From NCBI GenBank assembly GCA_052033505.1, contig JBPOJN010000035.1, forward strand, positions 1 to 14,027: a DNA stretch of 14,027 bases, written 5' to 3'. The notes below the pieces were generated by a model. That model was not told the origin of the DNA. It did not search any database and was given only the letters and a program-made list of their open reading frames with translations. This document shows, piece by piece, positions 1 through 5,846 of the stretch. The DNA is from JBPOJN01 sp052033505 (lineage in GTDB: Bacteria; UBA10199; JACPAL01; GCA-016699445). Positions within the stretch are counted from its first letter, which is position 1. Each line of letters opens with the position of its first letter. A program made the position numbers and the translations under genes.

Positions 1-585
1 GCCCACGCGGTCCAGCTTACGCAAACGCTTCAAAGCGACCTGGATCTGCCGCGTGTCCAGCACGCGATCGGTGCGATAGTTTCGGAACAGCCTTTGTTCA
101 GCCACCTGGATCGCCGAACGCCCGCCACCGGGACCACCGATGCGAATACCGGAAGGATGGCTTCCCGAGTGCCCGAACGGCGACGTGCCGCCGGTGCCGA
201 TCCAACGATTCCCGCCGTGATGTTCTTCTTTTTGTTCCTCGAGCCTCTCCAAAAATCTCCGGCGTAATTCTTCCAGGTCGAGTTTCTCGGCCCCTTCGGG
301 CAGAGCGGGCCGGTCCGCGGCGGCGACGACGCGATCGAGCCAATTATACAACTCCTTCTTGATGTCGAAGTCCCCCTCGCGCCCCCGGAAACACATCAAA
401 AAAGCCTGATCGAAGAGATCGTAAAGAGACTCCGATTTCACCAGCACCGCGCGCGACACGCGGTAAAACCGATCGAGCGAGGAGTCCGCTAGATCGCGCG
501 AAAGCGCGTCCATGAGCGAAATCCATTCCTGCGTCCCAACCGGGACTTTCAGAGCGCGGAGGGTATAGAGAAAAGGGAGCAGCAT
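1..585 (-). CDS. CoxE-like VWA domain protein (5' part; continues past the left edge)
   Basis: The frame is open from an ATG at 585 to the window edge with no stop (195 codons seen); the C-terminal VWA metal-binding domain should lie outside the window. The N-terminus (MLLPFLYTLRALKVPVGTQEW) and the Gly-rich segment HGGNRWIGTGGTSPFGHSG at residues 123-141 match what I know of CoxE-type VWA proteins. Residues 30-90 are helical, and 103-122 are charged and likely form a helix. In this family the VWA protein works with a MoxR AAA+ ATPase in the cytoplasm to mature or remodel a client, for example CO dehydrogenase for CoxD/CoxE. The ATPase gene is directly upstream: its TAG stop ends at 587 and this ATG begins at 585, one base apart, so the pair is surely cotranscribed and probably translationally coupled. 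No clear Shine-Dalgarno sequence is seen. The client cannot be inferred here. Confidence 0.85.
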   Translation of the reverse strand, partial: MLLPFLYTLRALKVPVGTQEWISLMDALSRDLADSSLDRFYRVSRAVLVKSESLYDLFDQAFLMCFRGREGDFDIKKELYNWLDRVVAAADRPALPEGAEKLDLEELRRRFLERLEEQKEEHHGGNRWIGTGGTSPFGHSGSHPSGIRIGGPGGGRSAIQVAEQRLFRNYRTDRVLDTRQIQVALKRLRKLDRVG

Positions 586-586
586 T

Positions 587-1384
587 CTAAAGAGCGCGTT
601 TCGCGCTTAAATCCTGCTCTTTTTTGAGCAAGCAACCGATCAGAGGGATGTCCTCGCGCAAGGCTTTTTCATCAAGGCCCATCGCGATCAGGGCGTGTAA
701 CCAATCGATAAGTTCGGAAGTCGACGGTTTTTTGCTCAAACTCGAAACGTTCCGGACGCGGTAAAATTTCTCGATCGCGGCCTTGACCATCTTCGCCTCT
801 AGATCGGGGAAATGCACGCGCACGATGTCGCGCATCATGGCCTCATCCGGAAATTGGATGTAATGGAAGACGCAGCGGCGCAGGAAAGCGTCGGGCAGTT
901 CTTTTTCGGCGTTCGAGGTGATGACGACCATCGGCCGGTGACGCGCCGTGATTTCTTCTTTCGTCTCCGGAATATAAAAACGCATCTCATCGAGCTCGGC
1001 TAACAAATCGTTCGGGAATTCCACGTCCGCCTTGTCGATTTCGTCGATCAGAAGCACGGTCGGTTCCGGCGAAAGGAAGGCTTCGCCCATTTTTCCAGGT
1101 TTGATGTAACGTTTAATGTCCGACACGTCCGCGCCGCCGAAACGGCTGTCGTTCAACCGCTGGACCGTATCGTAAACGTAAAGCCCTTCGACCGCCTTCG
1201 TCGTCGACTTGATGTTCCAACGTAGAAACGGTCTTTTCAAAGACTGGGCGATCGAGGCCGCGAGCAGCGTCTTGCCCGTGCCCGGCTCGCCTTTTAGCAA
1301 GAGCGGCCTGCCGATCGCGAGGGCGACATTCACGACGTCTTTGAGTTCGTCGGAGACGACGTAATCTTTTGTGCCGGTGTACAT
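587..1384 (-). CDS. MoxR-family AAA+ ATPase (CoxD-like)
   Basis: A 265-residue single-domain AAA+ ATPase. Visible motifs are Walker A GEPGTGKT at 32-39, Walker B LLIDEID at 111-117, sensor 1 VVITSN at 153-158, and the arginine-finger region LPDAFLRRC at 163-171. The C-terminal helical lid follows to residue 265. Length and motif spacing suit the MoxR group, whose members act as ATP-driven chaperones with a VWA partner; that partner is the next gene downstream. The frame stays open upstream to a possible start at 1555, but the extra 57 residues are basic, low-complexity sequence that overlaps the divergent mpl coding region. The conserved family sequence begins at MYTGTKDYVV, so ATG 1384 is chosen. 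AAGAG lies about 7 bases upstream as a modest ribosome site. The specific client is unknown; the CoxD-like label is a family inference, with no CO dehydrogenase gene in view. Confidence 0.9.
   Translation of the reverse strand: MYTGTKDYVVSDELKDVVNVALAIGRPLLLKGEPGTGKTLLAASIAQSLKRPFLRWNIKSTTKAVEGLYVYDTVQRLNDSRFGGADVSDIKRYIKPGKMGEAFLSPEPTVLLIDEIDKADVEFPNDLLAELDEMRFYIPETKEEITARHRPMVVITSNAEKELPDAFLRRCVFHYIQFPDEAMMRDIVRVHFPDLEAKMVKAAIEKFYRVRNVSSLSKKPSTSELIDWLHALIAMGLDEKALREDIPLIGCLLKKEQDLSAKRAL
593..607 (-). repeat. GC-rich hairpin at the moxR / coxE-like junction
   Basis: Perfect 6-bp inverted repeat AGCGCG / CGCGCT around a 3-base loop. In the minus-strand transcript it lies in the last codons of moxR, 4 bases before the stop and 8 bases before the next ATG. 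No U-run follows, so it is not a typical intrinsic terminator. It could tune translation or stability of the downstream cistron, or simply reflect the Lys-Arg-Ala codons. Confidence 0.45.
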
Positions 1385-1407
1385 AAGAAATCTCTTTAAT
1401 TTCGGGC

Positions 1408-1431
1408 GAGGAAAATACAAGACGTTTCCTC
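1408..1431. repeat. Inverted repeat in the moxR-mpl divergent spacer
   Basis: Perfect 7-bp arms GAGGAAA (1408-1414) and TTTCCTC (1425-1431) with a 10-base spacer, ending one base before the mpl ATG. In the mpl transcript the left arm is purine-rich and resembles a Shine-Dalgarno sequence, but it is about 21 bases from the ATG. The right arm would pair with it next to the start codon. It may be an operator for the divergent pair or an RNA hairpin affecting mpl translation. The whole spacer is only 48 bases, and I cannot assign a convincing -35/-10 pair in either direction. Confidence 0.4.
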
Positions 1432-1432
1432 T

Positions 1433-2848
1433 ATGCGCATCCACCTCATCGCGATCTGCGGCACCGGCATGGCGTCCCTTGCGGGACTTTTGAAGGCCAA
1501 GGGACATATGGTCTCGGGATCGGACACGAATGTCTATCCTCCGATGAGCGATCAATTGGCTGCCATGGGGATCGATATCCGAATGGGATATTTGCCAGAA
1601 AACATCGAAGCGACGAAGCCGGACATGGTCGTCGTCGGCAATGCGATCTCAAAAAATAATCCGGAAGTGCTCGAAGTCCAGCACCGCGGTCTGCCGCTAC
1701 TCTCCATGGCGCAGGCGCTCGCGGATTTTTTTATCACGGACCGATCCTCCATCGTCGTGGCCGGCACTCATGGGAAGACGACGACTTCCGGTTTGCTGGC
1801 GTGGCTTCTCGAAGATGCGGGACGTTCGCCCGGATTTTTCGTGGGCGGCATCCTGAAAAATTTCGAAAAGTCCTACCAACTCGGCTCGGGTCCCGAGGTC
1901 ATCCTCGAGGGCGACGAGTATGACACGGCTTTTTTCGACAAGGGGCCTAAGTTTCTGCACTATAGGCCGCACCGCTTGATCTTGAATTCCGTCGAATTTG
2001 ATCATGCGGACATCTATCGCGATCTCGACCATGTCATGGAGGCGTTTGGCAAACTCGTGGCGCTGGTGCCTGCCGAAGGTTTGATCGTGGCGGACGGGGA
2101 AAATGAAAATGTACTAAAATTAATTCGCACGGCCCGTTGCCGCATATTAACCTGCGGCGTCGACGATGGAACTTTTTCCACGACCGACTACAGCGCGCGT
2201 GACGTCAAATACGGTCCCATCTCCACGGAATTCACCTTGATTTCCAAAGACCGTGAGATCGGCAAGTTCGAGTCTCCGATGCCGGGACGGCACAACCTGA
2301 AAAACCTGATCGCAGACATCGTGGTTGCGCTCGATCTCGGCATCCTGCCGGAAAAAATCCAGGACTCGGTCAAGAAATTCCAGGGACTGAAACGCCGCCA
2401 AGAGGTTTTAGGAATTTTCAGGGGCGTCACTCTCATCGACGATTTCGCCCACCATCCGACGGCGATCCGAGAGACTTTGGCCGCCCTGCGTGCGCGTTAC
2501 GACGGACGGAAACTCTGGGCCATTTTCGAACCGCGCTCGAACACCACGCGGCGCAACGTCTTCCAGAAGGATTTTTTGAAGGCCTTTGACGGCGCCGACG
2601 AAATCCTCTTCGCCGCCCCGTTCCAACCCGAAAAAATCCCTGAAGCCGACCGTCTGCATCCGGAAGACGTCGTGAAAGGTTTGCAGGCCGCGGGCCGCAA
2701 AGCCCGTTACGTTCCCGAAGTCGACGCCATCACCGCCGTCATCGCCCAAGAAGCCCGCGAAGGCGACGTGATCTGCTTCATGTCGAACGGCGGATTCGGC
2801 GGGATTTACCAGAAGACCATCGATGCCTTGGAACGGACGACAGCTTAA
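1433..2848 (+). CDS. mpl: UDP-N-acetylmuramate:L-Ala-gamma-D-Glu-meso-DAP ligase (murein tripeptide recycling)
   Basis: Mpl is an ATP-dependent cytoplasmic Mur-ligase relative that joins recycled L-Ala-D-Glu-meso-DAP tripeptide to UDP-MurNAc, saving peptide for peptidoglycan synthesis. The 471-residue length is close to the usual 450-470. The N-terminal UDP-binding Rossmann segment is IHLIAICGTGMASLAGL (3-19). The ATP loop is GTHGKTTTS (111-119), followed by DEYD (161-164) and NSVEFDHADIY (185-195). PGRHNLKN is at 284-291, GLKRRQE at 318-324, DDFAHHPTAI at 336-345, and FEPRSNTTRR at 365-374. The IAICGTGM start and the DEYDTAFFDK region favour Mpl over MurC. ATG 1433 begins the conserved N-terminus; no good Shine-Dalgarno is near it and an inverted repeat abuts it. 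The gene stands alone on this strand. Its TAA shares TTAA with the stop of the converging gene. Confidence 0.95.
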   Translation: MRIHLIAICGTGMASLAGLLKAKGHMVSGSDTNVYPPMSDQLAAMGIDIRMGYLPENIEATKPDMVVVGNAISKNNPEVLEVQHRGLPLLSMAQALADFFITDRSSIVVAGTHGKTTTSGLLAWLLEDAGRSPGFFVGGILKNFEKSYQLGSGPEVILEGDEYDTAFFDKGPKFLHYRPHRLILNSVEFDHADIYRDLDHVMEAFGKLVALVPAEGLIVADGENENVLKLIRTARCRILTCGVDDGTFSTTDYSARDVKYGPISTEFTLISKDREIGKFESPMPGRHNLKNLIADIVVALDLGILPEKIQDSVKKFQGLKRRQEVLGIFRGVTLIDDFAHHPTAIRETLAALRARYDGRKLWAIFEPRSNTTRRNVFQKDFLKAFDGADEILFAAPFQPEKIPEADRLHPEDVVKGLQAAGRKARYVPEVDAITAVIAQEAREGDVICFMSNGGFGGIYQKTIDALERTTA

Positions 2849-4155
2849 GGACGTCGGACCCCGAGAATGTTCTGCAGGTAGTGCAATGCGAAGGGGCTGA
2901 AGAAAAAATCAAGGGGACGCATGTAATCTTGGACGTCACTTCTGTCCATAAGGTGCACTTCGTGCGGCACGATCACCGCCCTGTTCGTCAGGCGGCCCAG
3001 CATCCGGCTCGGATGCTCCAATCCCAGCGCATGTCCCAGCTCATGCGCGGCGACCTGCGACATGATTTCGGCCAATTGCCCATCCGCCCCGATAAAAGGA
3101 GCGAAGGTTCCATACCCTTTTTCGCGTCCCGCCATCATCTCAAGACTCATCCTCAAAGAGAGGTCTAAGAGATCCAGGCTGATCCAAATCACATCGTCTT
3201 TACTGGCGTTACCAAAATCATTATCATTGCCCGTCAGCGTCGTCGCGATGGCTTCTTTCCCTTTTTGCTCCAGAAAATGTACGAATTCAGGAGTTTCCGC
3301 CAATTTAAGCAGTACTTCCCTCTCCGGAGTTTGTGGTGGCAAGGACTCACGCAGTTTCGGGAGAATCCTATTCATGAGGTCGCGGCGCTCGGCCGTTCCA
3401 TCTTGGGCGTTGAGAAAATGTTCCGCGCATTTCACCTTAAAAGCGTCGTCCGACAGGATGAAGTCCTTGAAACTTTCGGCGCTGAATCGGACGGTTGTAA
3501 AAGACGCTTCCGTCGGACGCTCCAGGACAAATCGTACGTTCAGCTTCTCTCCGTTCCCCAGCGTAAATTTCCCCTCGAGCAGGCGTATGAGATTTTCGGA
3601 CCACTGTGCATAATCCTCTCGCGTGTGGGCCTTGAAATGCGCTTCATAAAAAAATTTTAAATCACTTAAATCCAAATGAACCAGCTGCGGGGCGGGAGAT
3701 ATGCGCGTCAGTTTTTCGTGCAATACTTTCAATTCGCCTATCATCGCGTTCTTGATGGAGGATGATTGCTCCGGAAAATAGTCCCTTCCTTGAAAATCGT
3801 CCAAAACCTGACCGACCGCCAAACCTTCGTTCATGGATAAATCGGGATCTCCATCGAGCATTGCCGCCCCCAGGAGGGGAGCTTCAGCCAAGACATTCTG
3901 CGGATAGGGCAAACCTAGCTGAAGTTCATTCTTTCCGGATGTGAGAGAAACATTTTCCATCTCAGGTTTTGTAGGCCTCTTTTTGTCCGACCTGGACCAG
4001 ACATAACCGCCGAGGGTAGCGCCCACGGCGACAAGAGGAAGTATACTCCGCTGCAAAAGTCCTTTTTGCACTGTCGGAGCTTGCGGAGGCATTTTACCCG
4101 AAGGACTCGACGGGGAAGAAGGGTTTAAACGCCGCGGCAAGAGACTTAAAATCAT
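2845..4155 (-). CDS. Membrane-anchored metzincin-like zinc metalloprotease, uncharacterised
   Basis: A 436-residue protein. The zinc site HELGHALGLEH at 371-381 fits the metzincin signature HExxHxxGxxH exactly: His371, His375 and His381 as ligands and Glu372 as catalytic base. A Met-turn candidate, VHLMDR with Met403, follows 22 residues later. The end, SPFALHYLQNILG (420-432), resembles the closing helix of M10/matrixin-type domains (inference). Residues 1-36 are Ser/Pro- and Arg-rich, 37-53 form one hydrophobic segment (SILPLVAVGATLGGYVW), and 54-65 are basic, so a single membrane anchor is likely but its orientation is ambiguous. Residues 70-340 match nothing I recognise. The ATG overlaps the upstream stop as ATGA, with GAGGG about 5 bases upstream, so translation is coupled. 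The TAA shares TTAA with the mpl stop. The substrate is unknown. Metalloprotease activity is fairly sure from the motif; the biological role is not. Confidence 0.85.
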   Translation of the reverse strand: MILSLLPRRLNPSSPSSPSGKMPPQAPTVQKGLLQRSILPLVAVGATLGGYVWSRSDKKRPTKPEMENVSLTSGKNELQLGLPYPQNVLAEAPLLGAAMLDGDPDLSMNEGLAVGQVLDDFQGRDYFPEQSSSIKNAMIGELKVLHEKLTRISPAPQLVHLDLSDLKFFYEAHFKAHTREDYAQWSENLIRLLEGKFTLGNGEKLNVRFVLERPTEASFTTVRFSAESFKDFILSDDAFKVKCAEHFLNAQDGTAERRDLMNRILPKLRESLPPQTPEREVLLKLAETPEFVHFLEQKGKEAIATTLTGNDNDFGNASKDDVIWISLDLLDLSLRMSLEMMAGREKGYGTFAPFIGADGQLAEIMSQVAAHELGHALGLEHPSRMLGRLTNRAVIVPHEVHLMDRSDVQDYMRPLDFFFSPFALHYLQNILGVRRP

Positions 4156-5489
4156 AAAGCCCTCAATTGAGCTTGAGCATTATGTTCCGAAGAACGCCCG
4201 ATCCGAATGGAAGACGGGAAACTGAAGATGGAAAGCACGGCGCCTTCGGATAGTACCTCTCCCGTAAATAAAAATCTTTCCGCATCGCAGGGACGCGGGC
4301 GAATCAAAAACGGACCTTCGATTTTAATCGCCACGTACTGCCCCTCTTGATTCCGTTTCAGCGTGATGGACTGAGGAGCACCGGGCGCGGGACGCGTCTC
4401 CAGTAAAGCCGCCGTCAGCGTGAGTGTTTTTTCGCCTTGAGGAAGAGGAATGTAAGAAGATCCGATGACGACGCAGGCAACGTCCGGAGGAATGATGCGG
4501 GTTTCCGGCAGTCCATGAGAGAGGGAAACGATGCGATCTTTCGGTTCGACGCCAACGGATGCCTTTTCCGGATCGCGCTTCCACCAACTTCCCGCTTTTT
4601 CATCTAATAGCTGTTTGACGTCATCCCGTCGTTTGGCCAGCGCGATGAGGGTGTTTCTCTCGGCAATCGTCTGCTCGTTGTCCCCTTGCATGTCTATGCG
4701 CCCGTGATGGGAGTAAGGATTGATCGCGTCGTTAGCTCCGCCTAAGAGCTTAAAGATCGCCTCTTGCGAAAAAAGATCCGGCGCATGCGCGGCGAAATGG
4801 GGGGTCGGCGGGAAAAATTGCTTTCTCATCGCTTCTTTCACCACAAGCTCGTCGATCCTGGTCTTGATCAACAAGCCAACGGGCTCTTGCCGATCGGGCT
4901 CCAAAGCGGCCTCACAGGAACGAGTTCTGGCCAACAGGATGCGGTTCCAATCCCCGTTCAACGTCAGCGCCGAAATCAGGAACCCCCAGCATATGAGAGA
5001 GGATAACGAAGGATTGTGCGAAGCGATCTCGACCAAAGCTTCACCGTGAGACTGTACGGAACCATCGTCGTTCCTCAGATCGGAGGCCGATAAAAATTCG
5101 GCTAAGGAAAAAAGATGGGCGACGACGGGCCAGCTGAAAAAATGACCTTCCTCGGCCCCCAGATCCGCGAGCGCCTGCCGTACTTCGGCGATTTCATTTT
5201 GATCCGAATCCGGATCCCTGAAGCCGATGGTTCGTGTCATTCCTACTTCGTAAACCGCAATTCTTTTTTCCAAAAAAGAACCCTGCTGGGTGTAATCGAA
5301 AAAACCCAGCAGCTTCCGTAGTGCCGACTCGTCCCCGGCTTGCGCCAAATGTTTCAAAGCTTGAAAATTTCCGCTCTGCCCCAACTTGTCAGCGCGTCTG
5401 GATCGGTCAAAAAGGTCTCGTATGCCCGGACGATTTGCACCCAGGTTTTTTCGGAAATCATCGTGAAGTCTCGCCGCGCTTTGCACCAA
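4152..5489 (-). CDS. Uncharacterised protein, probably the 3' part of a frameshifted gene
   Basis: 445 residues from a TTG at 5489; I recognise no family. The first 330 residues read as helical and soluble, with no signal peptide; the only hydrophobic stretch is around SSLICWGFLISALTL. The last 110 are rich in beta-strand-like segments (for example SITLKRNQEGQYVAIKIEGP). The TTG start is poor: the purine stretch CGGAG touches it with no spacing. The frame is open back to a TGA at 5523-5525 and there reads EGAESWSFGAELVQ, which looks like real protein sequence. It joins smoothly to residue 73 of the overlapping upstream frame, giving a continuous product of about 529 residues. I therefore think 5742-4152 was one gene. 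It overlaps the metzincin gene by ATGA, so the two products probably act together. Two adjacent perfect inverted repeats lie inside it at 5261-5312. Confidence 0.7.
   Translation of the reverse strand: MVQSAARLHDDFRKNLGANRPGIRDLFDRSRRADKLGQSGNFQALKHLAQAGDESALRKLLGFFDYTQQGSFLEKRIAVYEVGMTRTIGFRDPDSDQNEIAEVRQALADLGAEEGHFFSWPVVAHLFSLAEFLSASDLRNDDGSVQSHGEALVEIASHNPSLSSLICWGFLISALTLNGDWNRILLARTRSCEAALEPDRQEPVGLLIKTRIDELVVKEAMRKQFFPPTPHFAAHAPDLFSQEAIFKLLGGANDAINPYSHHGRIDMQGDNEQTIAERNTLIALAKRRDDVKQLLDEKAGSWWKRDPEKASVGVEPKDRIVSLSHGLPETRIIPPDVACVVIGSSYIPLPQGEKTLTLTAALLETRPAPGAPQSITLKRNQEGQYVAIKIEGPFLIRPRPCDAERFLFTGEVLSEGAVLSIFSFPSSIRIGRSSEHNAQAQLRAL
5261..5312. repeat. Two adjacent perfect inverted repeats inside a coding region
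   Basis: TTCTTTTTT / AAAAAAGAA (5261-5269 and 5272-5280, 2-base centre) is followed two bases later by CTGCTGGGT / ACCCAGCAG (5283-5291 and 5304-5312, 12-base loop). Both have 9-bp perfect arms. In the minus-strand mRNA the GC-rich stem comes first, with a U-rich loop, then the A/U repeat. They code for LLGFFDYTQQGSFLEKR. This resembles a terminator-like or pausing structure, but it lies about 200 codons of sense sequence before the gene's end and reading continues through it. Confidence 0.5.
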
Positions 5490-5742
5490 CTCCGCACCGA
5501 ACGACCATGACTCCGCGCCTTCTCAAAGCGTCGTCCGGGTCCTTCAAGTCGGGAATGATATCTTCCAATGCCGCGCTGATGAACGGGACCTGCGATTTCG
5601 GGGTGCCCTTCTCCAAAAAAGCAGAGATTTTCCGGCCTAGATCCGAAGTCACGCTACCTGGCAACCGCCCGGCGGCTTCCACGTAAGAAGCGAGAGGACC
5701 GAGCGCGTGAAACCTCGTCGCGAAGTCGTTTGAAAAAGCCAT
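5458..5742 (-). CDS. Uncharacterised protein, probable 5' fragment of the gene at 4152-5489
   Basis: 94 residues from ATG 5742. Residues 1-73 look like ordinary soluble helical protein, with no signal peptide or membrane segment. Residues 74-94 (from RRRGVMVV) change character abruptly to basic, Val/Gly-rich sequence, as expected of out-of-frame reading. The stop lies 32 bases inside the next frame. Removing one base at the Leu73-Arg74 junction (5523 or 5524) would continue in the other frame as DDALEGAESWSFGAEL and give one protein of about 529 residues. The alternatives are a genuine small gene translationally overlapping the next, or an assembly error. No Shine-Dalgarno is visible before 5742. 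This is the first gene of the minus-strand unit, divergent from tamB. Confidence 0.55.
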   Translation of the reverse strand: MAFSNDFATRFHALGPLASYVEAAGRLPGSVTSDLGRKISAFLEKGTPKSQVPFISAALEDIIPDLKDPDDALRRRGVMVVRCGVGAKRGETSR

Positions 5743-5846
5743 GAGGCTTATATCGGTCCGGACGGAACAATGTTGCTGATTTTCGATGCGATTAAGCCTT
5801 GCAATCCCCGCTTTAAAATTCCGCCGAATTGTGGCCTTATGCGCCG
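5743..5846. promoter_or_regulatory. Divergent intergenic region between the metzincin unit and tamB
   Basis: The only non-coding stretch available for promoters of both the leftward metzincin unit and the rightward tamB-tamA pair. It holds 7-bp inverted arms AGGCTTA (5744-5750) and TAAGCCT (5793-5799), 42 bases apart, and an A/T-richer stretch before tamB. No -35/-10 pair stands out, so the promoter role rests on position only. Confidence 0.4.

Noticed and set aside
1415..1422. ATACAAGA shared between the mpl spacer and the palindrome near 13.4 kb
   Set aside because: A single 8-base match is expected by chance at about this rate in 14 kb on two strands, and the mpl copy lacks the dyad.
1385..1555. 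N-terminal extension of the MoxR ATPase to 1555
   Set aside because: It overlaps mpl codons and has basic, non-family sequence; the conserved domain starts at ATG 1384.
3062..3660. Plus-strand open frames of 131-183 codons opposite the metzincin gene
   Set aside because: Ser/Arg-rich shadows; the minus strand carries the clear zinc motif and an overlapping operon structure.
4152..4210. SIRIGRSSEHN near the C-terminus resembling an FHA domain start
   Set aside because: It falls about 17 residues before the stop, leaving no room for an FHA domain.
5296..5310. In-frame G GGT TTT slippery heptamer in the minus-strand gene
   Set aside because: The only strong stem includes the slippery site itself rather than lying downstream, and no meaningful -1 product is apparent.
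5523..5528. CTTTGA resembling the prfB +1 frameshift site at the split gene
   Set aside because: In the upstream frame these bases are read as G CTT TGA shifted by one (GCT TTG AGA), so the ribosome would not meet UGA in frame, and no upstream Shine-Dalgarno-like stimulator is evident.
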